From: an uncultured Clostridia bacterium | Lineage (GTDB): Bacteria; Bacillota; Clostridia; Oscillospirales; CAG-382 | NCBI GenBank assembly: GCA_947628695.1 | Contig: CANRAV010000010.1 | Span: forward strand, 1-64,000 | Length of the DNA: 64,000 bases | Direction of reading: 5' to 3' | Part shown: in pieces, positions 1-8,511 of the stretch | Numbering within the stretch: the first letter of the stretch is position 1 | Layout of the letters: each line of letters begins with the position of its first letter | The notes under the pieces: model-generated | Told to the model about the DNA's origin: nothing | Databases searched by the model: none | Seen by the model: the letters and a program-made list of their open reading frames with translations, nothing else | Program-made: the position numbers and the translations under genes

Positions 1-97
1 CAACTCAATTCTACCACGAAATCTTCGCTATGGATTTGTTTTTTTACTATTGCAACTTCATTTTACAATCTGCGAAATAATATAATTCTTAAAGTTA

Positions 98-126
98 TTG
101 AAATTTAAAATTTGTTGTTGTATAAT
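98..126 (+). promoter_or_regulatory. Sigma-A-type promoter for the sigma factor gene
   Basis: TTGAAA at 98-103 and TATAAT at 121-126 are separated by exactly 17 bp. The expected start of transcription is about 50 nt ahead of the GTG start codon at 185. A second TATAAT at 80-85 lacks a good -35 element. Confidence 0.7.
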
Positions 127-184
127 TCACTTAAAGAGATAAATCCGAAGGTTTTACAAGGCCTTTTGCATTGGAGGTTGAAAC

Positions 185-712
185 GTGAAAAAAAGAAAGC
201 ATCCGAAAAAGCTTTCCGAAGATCAAAAGCGCTTTGCGGAAGAGCTTTTTGAAAGCACCAAAGGCTCTGTCCGATTTGTTATTTCAAGGGTCTTGGGAAG
301 CAAATACGCGTATCTGCTTAACGACTGCCTCGGCGAGCTTGCTTTGCTTGTCTGCAGCAAAATAGAAGAGCTGCAGAAGCACCCGCAGCCGCGCGCCTGG
401 GTATACGTGGCGGCAAGGAATATCGCGCACAAGCAGATGGAAAAGGACGCAAAGTTCCAAAGCAGTGTTTCCATTGAAGAAACGGATCAACGCCTTAAAT
501 ACACAGACCCCGGTTTTGAAGAGGTGCTTTACAGCGCCGAGATCGATCAAAGCGTAAAGCCTTTTCTGACCGGTCGGGAGTATCAGGTATTCTGCAAGCT
601 TTTTAAAGACGAAAACGACATAAAGACGGTGTCTGAGGAGCTTGGGATAAGCGAAAGCACCGTCAGGGTTTTAAAAAAGACTTTAACAGACAAGTTAAAA
701 AAGCTTTTTTAG
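185..712 (+). CDS. RNA polymerase sigma factor, sigma-70 family (small, ECF-like)
   Basis: This 175-aa protein has the layout of a two-domain sigma factor. An N-terminal region 2-like helical segment covers about residues 10-85. A C-terminal region 4 helix-turn-helix covers about 127-175, where LTGREYQVF and ELGISESTVRVLKK look like the DNA-binding helices. It starts at GTG, placed 7 nt after a strong GGAGGT site (172-177). The gene is followed after 14 nt by a single-pass membrane protein, the usual arrangement of a sigma factor and its membrane-bound anti-sigma factor. The promoter it recognises is not evident. The lysine-rich N-terminus is typical of small clostridial sigma factors. Confidence 0.85.
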   Translation: MKKRKHPKKLSEDQKRFAEELFESTKGSVRFVISRVLGSKYAYLLNDCLGELALLVCSKIEELQKHPQPRAWVYVAARNIAHKQMEKDAKFQSSVSIEETDQRLKYTDPGFEEVLYSAEIDQSVKPFLTGREYQVFCKLFKDENDIKTVSEELGISESTVRVLKKTLTDKLKKLF

Positions 713-726
713 TTGGAGAGGATACT

Positions 727-1758
727 ATGGCCGACACAAACAAAAAAATACCCGAGGATTGTTCGGGCAAAGAAATAAAAGATATGTACCTTAAGGGAGA
801 AGCCTTGCTTGACGAGCTTTCCGCAGAACAGCTTTACAAATTGGCAGACTTTGAAATCGAGCAGCTGCAAACAGGCGGCGGCGACATGGAGCTTATAGAT
901 AAGTGCTCTTCTCTTATAAACGCAAAGTCAACGGAGCATTTTTCCGACGCAGAAATAAAGAGTGCCCTTGAAAACGCTTTTGAAAAACACGAATCCGACG
1001 ACGGCGCGGAGAAGGGCGTAAAAAGGTTAAGCTTCCGCAGACTTGCCGTAATATTCGCTGCGGCGCTGCTTGCAGCGGCGGTGACGGTTACGGCGGCCTC
1101 TGCGGGCTTCAGCGGCCAAAATGACGACTATTTTTCCATGGGTCAGAGCATATTAGATTCCGTAGCCTTCGGACACAGCACTTTTTATCAAATAAAAAGT
1201 GCTGCGAAAAAGCTTGGAGATATGTTTGCAAGCGGGAAAGATACGAGACATTTCGCTTCCGTAGATGAGATGAAGCGGGAAACCGGGCTTAAATTTCTGA
1301 GTCCCGAAAGCTGGCCCGGCGGTGCGGAAACAAAAAGCGTGACACTTTCTAAGAATGAATACGGCGAGGAAGTGCTGGAGATAGAGACAAGCAACCCCGA
1401 TATAAGCTTTTCAGTGATCTTTAAAATGGATGCAAGCCGCATGTTGGTATGTCAGCCCGGCGAAGTTTGCAATAACGGCGACGCACAGTTTTGGTTGTAT
1501 GAAAAGTACGACGGATGTTATGCAAACGCATGTTATGACGGCAATTATTACACAATCCATACCGGAAGCACTGACGACTCCCCGTATTCCTATCGCGACC
1601 GTTTCACCGTGAGCGCAGACAGCCGAGACGACATAACGATTGTAGACGGATTCGGCGAGCCCCCGTATTATGACAGCGATTCTTACACTGCTCCCGCCGA
1701 AGGCTTTGAAGCCCTAAGGTATATAGTTGACAATCTGCAATTTTACGAAAGGCAGTAA
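727..1758 (+). CDS. Single-pass membrane protein, probable anti-sigma partner
   Basis: This is a 343-aa protein. Residues 1-100 are a charged cytoplasmic domain, 106-126 form one alanine/valine-rich transmembrane helix, and about 215 residues lie outside. The basic KGVKRLSFRR just before the helix predicts an N-in, C-out topology. The extracellular part is rich in Tyr, Asp and Gly near its end, resembling DUF4367-type domains found next to clostridial sigma factors, but I cannot confirm the family. It lies 14 nt after the sigma factor gene, so co-transcription is near certain. A role in holding the sigma factor at the membrane until an outside signal arrives is inferred from context only. Confidence 0.6.
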   Translation: MADTNKKIPEDCSGKEIKDMYLKGEALLDELSAEQLYKLADFEIEQLQTGGGDMELIDKCSSLINAKSTEHFSDAEIKSALENAFEKHESDDGAEKGVKRLSFRRLAVIFAAALLAAAVTVTAASAGFSGQNDDYFSMGQSILDSVAFGHSTFYQIKSAAKKLGDMFASGKDTRHFASVDEMKRETGLKFLSPESWPGGAETKSVTLSKNEYGEEVLEIETSNPDISFSVIFKMDASRMLVCQPGEVCNNGDAQFWLYEKYDGCYANACYDGNYYTIHTGSTDDSPYSYRDRFTVSADSRDDITIVDGFGEPPYYDSDSYTAPAEGFEALRYIVDNLQFYERQ

Positions 1759-1835
1759 AGACCTGCTGTGCAACCTGTGGTTGACAAATTTCCAGCCGCC
1801 GTATGGTGGACTGCTGCCGCAAAAGGCGCTATTAT

Positions 1836-1870
1836 ATTTTAGGCGGCCGGGGGACTGCGCCGCCTAAAAT
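1836..1870. promoter_or_regulatory. Perfect 12-bp inverted repeat ahead of the XRE gene
   Basis: ATTTTAGGCGGC (1836-1847) and its exact complement GCCGCCTAAAAT (1859-1870) flank an 11-nt spacer. The right arm ends 8 nt before the GGAGGG ribosome-binding site of the next gene. No T-tract follows, so it may be a weak terminator of the sigma operon, an operator for the XRE regulator, or an RNA hairpin limiting its translation. Confidence 0.5.
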
Positions 1871-1889
1871 AACTTGCGGAGGGAAGAAA

Positions 1890-2870
1890 ATGATTTTAGC
1901 GGATAAGATTATCAACCTAAGGAAAAAGAACGGATGGTCTCAAGAGGAGCTTGCGGAAAAGATGCAGGTGTCCCGTCAGGCGGTTTCAAAGTGGGAGGGC
2001 GCGCAGACTACCCCGGATTTGGACAAGATTTTGGCGCTGAGCAAGCTGTTCGGCGTCACGACGGATTACCTTCTGAAAGACGAAATAGAAGACGAGGAAT
2101 TTACGGACGAAGCGGAAGCGACCCCCGTAAAAAGGGTCTCTCTTGCCCTGGCAAACGAATTTTTGGGGTGGAGAAAGCGCGCTGCCAAGCGCATTGCCGC
2201 GGCAACTTTTCTGTGCATTTTCTCTGTAGTATCGCTGCTTATTTTAGCCGCGGCAACGGAGCTTCCGGGAAGCCCCATCTCCGAGAATTTTGCAGCGGGC
2301 TTGGGACTTACCCTGCTTCTTGCTTTTGTCGCGGCAGCAGTTGCAATTTTCGTCTCCTGCGGATTTAAGAACGCCCCCTTCGAGTTTATCGACAAGGAGC
2401 CGTTTGAAACGGAATACGGCGTCGACGGCATGGTAAAGGAAAGGCAGAAGGAGTACCGCCCTTCTTACGCGAAATGCAACGTTGCCGCAACGTGCCTGTG
2501 TGTACTCTCTCCGATACCTCTTTTTGTTGGAATGGTTTTAAAAAGCGAATTTCTTACGGTTGTGATGCTGACCGTCACATTGCTGCTTGTAGGTATAGGA
2601 GCGGCCTTGTTTATCTTAGCCGGCGTCCGCTGGGCAAGCATGCAGAAGCTTCTCAAAGAAGGAGCCTATGCAAAGCGCGACAGGAGGGAAGAACGCATCA
2701 AGGAAACCGTTTCCTCTATATATTGGCTTACTGCCACCGCTATTTATCTCTCTATAAGCTTTTTGACAAAGGCCTGGGAAGACACCTGGATTGTTTGGCC
2801 CGTAGCCGGGGTTATGTTCGCCGTCGTTATGTGTATTTGCAATATTTTTATAGACAAAGACAATAAGTAG
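1890..2870 (+). CDS. XRE-family regulator fused to membrane helices
   Basis: This 326-aa protein has an N-terminal Cro/C1-type helix-turn-helix over about residues 1-60. Its core is WSQEELAEKMQVSRQAVSKW, followed by TPDLDKILALSKLFGVTTDYLL, a very common clostridial XRE form. The rest is membrane protein with four probable helices (about 90-115, 128-150, 195-245 as a pair, and two near the C-terminus). The ATG at 1890 follows GGAGGG. An upstream in-frame ATG at 1803 would put the start before the inverted repeat and lacks a binding site, so I rejected it. The architecture suggests a membrane-tethered DNA-binding sensor. The signal is unknown. Confidence 0.8.
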   Translation: MILADKIINLRKKNGWSQEELAEKMQVSRQAVSKWEGAQTTPDLDKILALSKLFGVTTDYLLKDEIEDEEFTDEAEATPVKRVSLALANEFLGWRKRAAKRIAAATFLCIFSVVSLLILAAATELPGSPISENFAAGLGLTLLLAFVAAAVAIFVSCGFKNAPFEFIDKEPFETEYGVDGMVKERQKEYRPSYAKCNVAATCLCVLSPIPLFVGMVLKSEFLTVVMLTVTLLLVGIGAALFILAGVRWASMQKLLKEGAYAKRDRREERIKETVSSIYWLTATAIYLSISFLTKAWEDTWIVWPVAGVMFAVVMCICNIFIDKDNK

Positions 2871-2903
2871 AGAAAAACTTTAAAATTTTCAAAAAATCCC
2901 TTT

Positions 2904-2944
2904 GCGTAAGGTATTGCTTGTTACGCTGCGTAATGATGTATACT
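2904..2944 (+). promoter_or_regulatory. MerR-type promoter with 19-bp spacer and palindromic operator
   Basis: TTGCTT (2914-2919) and TATACT (2939-2944) are 19 bp apart, the over-long spacing characteristic of MerR-controlled promoters. The spacer contains TTACGC-T-GCGTAA (2921-2933), a palindrome around one base. A third copy of GCGTAA lies at 2904-2909. This is very likely the autoregulatory operator of the MerR gene that follows. Confidence 0.7.
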
Positions 2945-2967
2945 GAATGCGAAAGGAGGTAAATGCT

Positions 2968-3693
2968 ATGTCAAAATACACGACCGGAGAAATGGCAAAG
3001 CTTTGCGGCGTGTCCGTAAGGACCGTACAGTATTACGACACCCGCGGCGTGCTTACGCCAAGCGAGCTTTCCGAAGGCGGCAGACGGCTTTATTCGGAAG
3101 GCGATCTTAAACGAATGAAGGTAATCTGCTTCCTTCGCGAAGCAGGCATTTCCATCAACGGTATCGGAAAACTTCTGTCGGAGGCTGACCCCGAAAGCGT
3201 CATCTATGTCCTTCTGGAGCAGCAGAAAAACGAGCTTTCAGAAGAAATTGAGGAAAGGCAGTCAAAGCTGCGGCTCCTTTCCGACATAGAGAGGGAATTA
3301 AAAAGCGTTTCCGATTTCTCCATCGAATCAATAGGTGATATAGCTTATCAAATGAAGACCAAAAAAGAACTAAAGTACCTTCGTGCAATTATGCTGTTGA
3401 CGGCGATACCTTTCGGTATATTACAGTGGGGTTCAATCGTACTGTGGATTGTCAAAGGCATATGGTGGCCTTTTGCGGTTTGGTCCGTGCTGGTCATACC
3501 CTATGGGGTTTGGATAACAAGGTACTATTTCACAAATGTCGCCTATATCTGCCCGCGATGCCACGAGGTGTTCAAACCCAATTTCAAAGAGGCGTTTTGG
3601 GCAAGGCATACTCTTACTTTAAGGAAGCTCACCTGCACGCACTGCGGACATAAGGGCTTTTGCGTAGAGACCTACAGAAGGGAAACAAATTAA
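2968..3693 (+). CDS. MerR-family regulator with two membrane helices and a C-terminal zinc ribbon
   Basis: This is a 241-aa protein. Residues 4-70 are a MerR winged helix: YTTGEMAKLCGVSVRTVQYY, then RGVLTPSELSEGGRRLYSEGDL. Residues 80-115 form the usual dimerising coiled coil. Unusually, two transmembrane helices follow (about 139-162 and 165-184), then a zinc-ribbon-like tail with C195-x2-C198 and C223-x2-C226. The start at 2968 sits behind AAAGGAGGT. An earlier in-frame ATG at 2947 would place this site inside the gene. The upstream 19-bp-spaced promoter suggests autoregulation. The inducer is unknown. The fusion predicts a membrane-bound activator whose cytoplasmic zinc ribbon may sense or dock. 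Confidence 0.8.
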   Translation: MSKYTTGEMAKLCGVSVRTVQYYDTRGVLTPSELSEGGRRLYSEGDLKRMKVICFLREAGISINGIGKLLSEADPESVIYVLLEQQKNELSEEIEERQSKLRLLSDIERELKSVSDFSIESIGDIAYQMKTKKELKYLRAIMLLTAIPFGILQWGSIVLWIVKGIWWPFAVWSVLVIPYGVWITRYYFTNVAYICPRCHEVFKPNFKEAFWARHTLTLRKLTCTHCGHKGFCVETYRRETN

Positions 3694-3706
3694 ACTAAAA
3701 CGCAAA

Positions 3707-3734
3707 GAAGCCGCGGCCATTTGACCGCGGCTTC
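3707..3734. terminator. Bidirectional terminator between convergent genes
   Basis: A perfect 10-bp stem, GAAGCCGCGG (3707-3716) with CCGCGGCTTC (3725-3734), has an 8-nt loop. T-rich sequence follows on both strands. It separates the MerR gene from the convergent ABC ATPase gene. Confidence 0.8.
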
Positions 3735-3749
3735 GTTTACTGTTTACTA

Positions 3750-4865
3750 TCAGTGAACTACTATCTGCTCTGTATCCTTGTCGAATATGTGAAGGAGGTC
3801 GGCGTTGATAGCGAACTTAAGAGTGTCGCCCTGGCGAGCCTTTGTACGGGAGGAAACGCGGGAAATCAAATTGCACTCCTCGTCAACCTTGAGGTAGAGG
3901 TAAAACTCCGCACCCATAAGCTCCGAAACCTCAACGTAGGCTTCGATTACGGAATCCGGGTACATCTCTATAAACCTTTCCTCGTCATGCACAAGCTCCG
4001 GACGGAGACCGCCGATAACTTCCTTGCCTATATAAGCCTGAAGTGCAGGATCCTTGCCTTTTTCCGCAGGAAGCTTAAGAGAATACTTGGAGAAGCTGAA
4101 GTAAACGTCGTCACCCTTCTTCTCTATCTTGCCGGGGATAAAGTTCATCTGCGGGGTGCCTATGAAGCCGGCAACAAACAAATTAACGGGCTTGTCGTAA
4201 AGGTTCTGCGGCGTGTCAACCTGCTGAATGATACCGTCCTTCATAACGACTATCCTGGTAGCCATCGTCATAGCCTCTACCTGGTCGTGGGTAACGTATA
4301 CGAAGGTTGTCTGCAGCCTCTGATGGAGCTTTGTAAGCTCCGTTCTCATGGAAGCACGAAGCTTCGCGTCCAGGTTGGAAAGCGGCTCGTCAAGAAGGAA
4401 AACCTTCGGCTCACGAACTATAGCACGGCCAAGCGCAACCCTCTGCTTCTGACCACCGGACAAAGCCTTAGGACGCCTTTCAAGATACGCCTCAATGTCA
4501 AGTATCCTGGCAGCCTCTTCAACCCTGCGCTTTATCTCTTCCTTCCTGACCTTGCGAAGCTTAAGACCGAAGGCCATATTTTCAAAAACCGTCATATGGG
4601 GATAAAGTGCGTAGCTCTGGAAAACCATCGCAATATCCCTGTCCTTAGGCGCAACGTCGTTTACAAGCTTGTCGCCGATGTAAAGCTCGCCCTCGGTTAT
4701 CTCCTCAAGGCCTGCTATCATTCTCAGCGTGGTGGACTTACCGCAGCCGGAAGGACCAACGAGTATGATAAACTCTTTATCCTTGATTTCAAGATTGAAA
4801 TCCGAAACGGCGGTAACGCCGCCCTGATAACGCTTGGTGATGTGCCGTAGTGATAGACTTGCCAT
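3750..4865 (-). CDS. ABC transporter ATPase, UgpC/MalK/MsmK type
   Basis: This 371-aa protein is a full-length sugar-type CUT1 ATPase. Walker A is GPSGCGKST (about 37-45), the signature is [14 protein letters not shown], and Walker B is [15 protein letters not shown]-terminal TOBE-like regulatory domain covers about 240-371. It starts at ATG after CAGGAGG. No permease or binding protein lies nearby. Such orphan ATPases (MsmK, MsiK) are known in Firmicutes and actinobacteria to energise several sugar importers encoded elsewhere, so that role is likely here. The gene is transcribed alone, convergent with the MerR gene across a strong terminator. Confidence 0.9.
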   Translation of the reverse strand: MASLSLRHITKRYQGGVTAVSDFNLEIKDKEFIILVGPSGCGKSTTLRMIAGLEEITEGELYIGDKLVNDVAPKDRDIAMVFQSYALYPHMTVFENMAFGLKLRKVRKEEIKRRVEEAARILDIEAYLERRPKALSGGQKQRVALGRAIVREPKVFLLDEPLSNLDAKLRASMRTELTKLHQRLQTTFVYVTHDQVEAMTMATRIVVMKDGIIQQVDTPQNLYDKPVNLFVAGFIGTPQMNFIPGKIEKKGDDVYFSFSKYSLKLPAEKGKDPALQAYIGKEVIGGLRPELVHDEERFIEMYPDSVIEAYVEVSELMGAEFYLYLKVDEECNLISRVSSRTKARQGDTLKFAINADLLHIFDKDTEQIVVH

Positions 4866-5009
4866 TTATAAACCTCCTGAATATGCACATGCTGTGTGGT
4901 ACAAATTATTTTACTATATCATAGCAAATTTGCGCTTCAAATGGTAGATGTTATTTAAACAAAGTTTTGCGCTTCGATTTGTGCAAAATACACATATTTT
5001 CGACAAGAA

Positions 5010-5726
5010 TCAGAAATGTCCCTTCAAAGCCGCCGCTTCTTCATCGGTAAGAGGGCGATATTCCGCACAATTCAAAGCCTCGTCAAGCTTTACACCGCCT
5101 ATGGAAATGCGCTTAAGCGTGCATATGCGGTTGCCTGCCGACTCGAACATGCGTTTTATTTGGTGGTACTTTCCCTCGCAAACCGTTATCGCGCCGCGTC
5201 TTTCTCCAAGCCTTGTAAGCTTTGCGGGAAGGCACACATACCCGTCGTCAAGCACCACTCCGCTTTCAAAAAGCTCGAAATACCCGTCTTCAAACGGATC
5301 TTCAAGCTCAAACTCATAGCTTTTTTCAACGTGCTTCGAGGGCGACAGCAGCGAGTGCGCAAGAGGACCGTCATTCGTGAGGATTATAAGCCCGGTCGTG
5401 TCCTTGTCAAGCCTTCCTATGCTGAAAAGCGGCAGCCTTTGCAGCGCTTCGTCAAGCAGCTCGTTTACAATGGGGCTTGAAGGGTCGTCTGTAGAGCACA
5501 CGTATCCCTTGGGCTTGTTCATCATTATGTAGGTATACCTCTTGTAAAGTATCTTCCGGCCGTCAAGAGTAAGCTCGTCTTCCTCCGTTGCCTTTGCGGA
5601 CGTGTCCTTTATCACCGCACCGTTAAGGCGTATTCGCCTTTCGGCGGCTGCCCTTTTTGCGTCCTTGCGTGACATTAGGCCGGTAGAGGCTATTATTTTG
5701 TCAACCCGTTCTTTAAACTTTTCCAT
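5010..5726 (-). CDS. 16S/23S rRNA pseudouridine synthase, RsuA/RluB family
   Basis: This is a 238-aa protein. An N-terminal S4 RNA-binding domain covers about 1-60: RVDKIIASTGLMSRKDAKR, then RIRLNG. The pseudouridine synthase domain follows. The catalytic motif GRLDKDTTGLIILTNDG carries the active-site aspartate, and YHQIKRMFESAGN is the family C-terminal motif. It converts a specific uridine in rRNA to pseudouridine. Length suits RsuA/RluB-type enzymes, but the modified site cannot be told from sequence. It starts 3 nt after the stop of the upstream DUF4830-like gene, so the two are probably co-transcribed. Confidence 0.9.
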   Translation of the reverse strand: MEKFKERVDKIIASTGLMSRKDAKRAAAERRIRLNGAVIKDTSAKATEEDELTLDGRKILYKRYTYIMMNKPKGYVCSTDDPSSPIVNELLDEALQRLPLFSIGRLDKDTTGLIILTNDGPLAHSLLSPSKHVEKSYEFELEDPFEDGYFELFESGVVLDDGYVCLPAKLTRLGERRGAITVCEGKYHQIKRMFESAGNRICTLKRISIGGVKLDEALNCAEYRPLTDEEAAALKGHF

Positions 5727-5729
5727 AAT

Positions 5730-6227
5730 TTATTTTTCTTCGCTTTTTTCATCCGAGCATTCAAAACCGTGAATGAACCCGCCTTCACCGACGCAGCAAA
5801 TGTCGCCGCCGACTATCCTTTCGTTGTAAACCAAAATGTTTGCCAGAACGTCCTTCCCGTCCGGGGCATTGTGGTTCGTAACCTTGTAAGTATATCTTGT
5901 AACCGTTTTCCCGCTGCAGCGCTTAAGGTTAAGCCCCTGTGCACGCTGAATATCGTTGTATTTCTCGTATACGCTGTCAAAGGTCTCAGGCACCTTGACC
6001 TTTTCGACCTCCAGCGGTGTTTCATCAACCGTATACCCGAAGCCTTCCAGAAAATCCACCCTGTCCTCGTTGCAGGTAATGTTGTCGTAGCTGTAATTGA
6101 CAACCGCCACATTCCCCAAATTTTCGGGTCTCGGTATCACCGCCGCAAGCGTAAGAAGTATTGCAACGGAGCATATAAGCAAAGCAAAGAATTTAAGCCT
6201 TGAGGCTTTTACGGTATAAACGAACAT
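5730..6227 (-). CDS. DUF4830-like exported or membrane-anchored protein
   Basis: This is a 165-aa protein with a basic N-terminus and one hydrophobic helix at about 10-31 that could be a signal anchor. The rest is a soluble domain. Its sequence order (FLEGFGYTVDETPLEVEKV, ETFDSVYEKYNDIQRAQGL, then TRYTYKVTNH and ANILVYNERIVGGDIC) resembles the clostridial DUF4830 family, whose function is unknown. The start follows AAGGAGTG. An 8-bp inverted repeat, AAGACCAC (6228-6235) with GTGGTCTT (6263-6270), brackets the ribosome-binding site and could limit translation or end the upstream ABC-F transcript. No function is assigned. Confidence 0.7.
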   Translation of the reverse strand: MFVYTVKASRLKFFALLICSVAILLTLAAVIPRPENLGNVAVVNYSYDNITCNEDRVDFLEGFGYTVDETPLEVEKVKVPETFDSVYEKYNDIQRAQGLNLKRCSGKTVTRYTYKVTNHNAPDGKDVLANILVYNERIVGGDICCVGEGGFIHGFECSDEKSEEK

Positions 6228-6284
6228 AAGACCACTCCTTGTATTTTTGCTAAAATATATGCGTGGTCTTTCAAAATATGCCCG

Positions 6285-8171
6285 TCAGTCCATGAATGAG
6301 AGAAGCTCGTCGAGGTATTCGAGAAGCTTGCCGTCAAGAGCGCTCTTTTCCTCGTCAAGCTTTTGCAGAAGTACGTAATCCGTCGGGTTCTCCTCCATTT
6401 CGCATTCTATTTCGGAGATCCGCTTTTCCAGCCTTTCAGTTTCGCTTGTCAAGAATTCCTTTCGCTTTTCCTCGCGCCGCTTTTCGCTTTTTTCTTTCTT
6501 TCTCGCGCAGTAATCCTTCGCGCCGTCTGTGACGGCCCTTTCGCGTTTTACCGCCGGCTCAGTGCTTACGCGCCGACGCAGGTATTCCTCGTAGCCGCAG
6601 TCGTAAAGCTTGTATCCGTCTTTAAGCGAAGGGTCTATTTCCAAAATCCTCGTCGCAAGGGAAGACACAAGGTATCTGTCGTGCGAAACGCAAATAAGCG
6701 TCCCGCCGTAGTTCTTAAGTGCATCCTCCAGCACTTCTTTTGACTGAATGTCAAGGTAATTGGTAGGCTCGTCCAGTATGAGAAGCCCTGCACCCGAAAG
6801 CACAAGCTTTGCAATTGCAAGCCTCGCTCTTTCGCCGCCGGAAAGGTCGGAAACGGACTTGAAGACGTCGTCGCCGCGGAAGCCGTAGCACGCAAGCGAG
6901 CTCCTAAGCTCCGTCTGCGTCATACCCGGATGTGCGTCCCAAAGCTCTGTTATGACGTTGACGCCGTCGTTAAGAAGCATCTGCTCCTGGTCGTAATATC
7001 CCGGCTGCTGGTTATAGCCAAGCTCCGACACTCCCCCGTCGGGTTCAATAACGCCGTTTATAAGCTTCAAAAGCGTAGATTTTCCTGTTCCGTTGCCGCC
7101 TATGACAAAAAGCCTGTCTGCCTTTTTAAGTTCGAACGAAAGGGAAGAGAAAAGCACTTTCCCGCCAAAGCTTTTTGAAAGATTTCGCACGGACAAAACG
7201 TCGCTGCTGCTTTTAGAAGCGCTGTTTATGCGGATATTTATCGCAGACGGCGCATTCTCCGGCTTTTCCAGCTTGTCCATGCGCTCTATGGCCTTCATGC
7301 GGCTTTCTGCGGCGATGATGTTTCTCTCGCGGTTCCACTTCCTCTGATTTTCAATAAACGCCTCAAGGCGTGCAATTTCCTTCTGCTGCAGCTTATAGTG
7401 CTTTTCGTAGTCCTCGCGAAGCTTCTTTTTCTTTTCCTTAAACTGAGAATAAGAGCCCTTGTAAAGCGTAGAGTGCGTATTTTCAATCTCAAGTGTATCC
7501 GTCGTAGTCCTGTCAAGGAAATAGCGGTCGTGCGAGACGATAATGAAGGTAGAAGCAGACGCGCGAATCTGCTCTTCAAGCCAGCGTGTGGCCTCAATAT
7601 CAAGGTGGTTGGTCGGCTCGTCAAGCAGCACAATGTCCGGCTTCGAAAGCAGCAGCGCTGCAAGGGAAAGCCTCGTCTTCTGCCCCCCGCTTAAGCTGTC
7701 CGCAGCTTTGTTCATGTCCTCGTCGGAAAAGCCGAACCTTTTAACGGTGGATATAGCCTTCGACTTGTATTCGTAACCTCCGAGGATTTCAAAGCGGTCC
7801 CTTAAAGCCGTATAACGTTTAATTATATCTTCGTCTCCGTTGTCAAGGCAAGCCTCAAGCGACAAAAGCTCTGCCTCCATTTCACGCAGGGAAGAGAACT
7901 TTTCCAAAGCAACGTCCGCAACGGTCTTCCCCAAAAAAGAACTGTCCGTGTACTGCTCAAGCGTGCCAAGCCTTGCACCCTTTGCAATGCTGACGTTTCC
8001 GCTGTCGGGACGCAGAGCGCCGCTGATTATTTTTAAAAGCGTGGATTTCCCCGCGCCGTTTACGCCGATTATACCAAGCCTTGCGCCTTCGTTAAGAGTA
8101 AAGCCTACGTCTTCAAGAATGACATCCGTACCGTAAGCAAGGCTTATACCGCTGCAGCTGAGAATGCTCAT
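6285..8171 (-). CDS. ABC-F family ATPase (ribosome-associated type)
   Basis: This is a 628-aa protein with two tandem ABC domains and no membrane segments. Domain 1 has Walker A GVNGAGKST and the signature SLSGGQKTRLSLAALLL. Domain 2 has GGNGTGKST and DLSGGERARLAIAKLVL. A charged linker between the domains matches the P-site tRNA-interaction motif of ABC-F proteins, and a basic coiled coil covers about 540-629. ABC-F proteins act on ribosomes as translation factors or antibiotic-protection factors. The overall form is Uup/YdiF-like, so a housekeeping role is more likely than resistance. ATG at 8171 follows AAAGGAGG. The in-frame TTG just upstream is not needed. Confidence 0.9.
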   Translation of the reverse strand: MSILSCSGISLAYGTDVILEDVGFTLNEGARLGIIGVNGAGKSTLLKIISGALRPDSGNVSIAKGARLGTLEQYTDSSFLGKTVADVALEKFSSLREMEAELLSLEACLDNGDEDIIKRYTALRDRFEILGGYEYKSKAISTVKRFGFSDEDMNKAADSLSGGQKTRLSLAALLLSKPDIVLLDEPTNHLDIEATRWLEEQIRASASTFIIVSHDRYFLDRTTTDTLEIENTHSTLYKGSYSQFKEKKKKLREDYEKHYKLQQKEIARLEAFIENQRKWNRERNIIAAESRMKAIERMDKLEKPENAPSAINIRINSASKSSSDVLSVRNLSKSFGGKVLFSSLSFELKKADRLFVIGGNGTGKSTLLKLINGVIEPDGGVSELGYNQQPGYYDQEQMLLNDGVNVITELWDAHPGMTQTELRSSLACYGFRGDDVFKSVSDLSGGERARLAIAKLVLSGAGLLILDEPTNYLDIQSKEVLEDALKNYGGTLICVSHDRYLVSSLATRILEIDPSLKDGYKLYDCGYEEYLRRRVSTEPAVKRERAVTDGAKDYCARKKEKSEKRREEKRKEFLTSETERLEKRISEIECEMEENPTDYVLLQKLDEEKSALDGKLLEYLDELLSFMD

Positions 8172-8200
8172 CAAAGGCCTCCTTTTTAAGTATCAAGCCA

Positions 8201-8229
8201 AGTATAGCACAAATTGTGCACAATAACAA
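8201..8229 (-). promoter_or_regulatory. Promoter of the ABC-F gene with overlapping palindromes in the spacer
   Basis: Read on the minus strand, TTGTTA (8224-8229) and TATACT (8201-8206) are 17 bp apart. The spacer holds GCACAA-A-TTGTGC (8207-8219) and overlaps ATTGTGCACAAT (8213-8224), both palindromic. A repressor site is plausible. Confidence 0.5.
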
Positions 8230-8413
8230 CACAATTTTTGAAAACCGATTTAAAAATAACACAAAACAAACCCACATTTTTTCCACACACATTATCTTGA
8301 CCGTGCCAAATTGCCTAATCCCAAATAATGTGTTTTAAAAACAGGTTTACATAACACTGTTTACATAATTCGTCGGCAGAATCACCAATTTTAAAATATT
8401 GTATAAAAACGTC

Positions 8414-8462
8414 TTGCTTTTTTTGTCGGTTTATATTATTATGTATTCACAATGTATTCACA
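8414..8462 (+). promoter_or_regulatory. proC promoter followed by a perfect 11-bp tandem repeat
   Basis: TTGCTT (8414-8419) and TATTAT (8437-8442) are 17 bp apart. ATGTATTCACA occurs twice back to back (8441-8451, 8452-8462), running from the -10 element through the start of transcription. This placement suits an operator. Confidence 0.45.
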
Positions 8463-8511
8463 TCGTTCTTAAGCGATGCGATTCTTTTTGAGAGGGGCTT
8501 ATTTTTGTTTT

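Larger units (their letters stand above)
8172..8511. other. AT-rich divergent intergenic region between the ABC-F gene and proC
   Basis: The region is 340 bp long and carries divergent promoters, annotated separately. It also contains a direct repeat of GTTTACATAA at about 8345-8371 and two overlapping palindromes at 8207-8224. I see no open reading frame or structured RNA in it. Confidence 0.5.

Noticed and set aside
3753..4850. 365-codon plus-strand frame opposite the ABC ATPase gene
   Set aside because: It is a shadow of the ATPase gene; the minus-strand protein has all Walker and signature motifs.
6285..8171. ABC-F protein as an antibiotic-resistance determinant
   Set aside because: Sequence layout is Uup/YdiF-like with a basic C-terminal coiled coil and the context is housekeeping. 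Nothing specific to resistance ABC-F proteins was seen.
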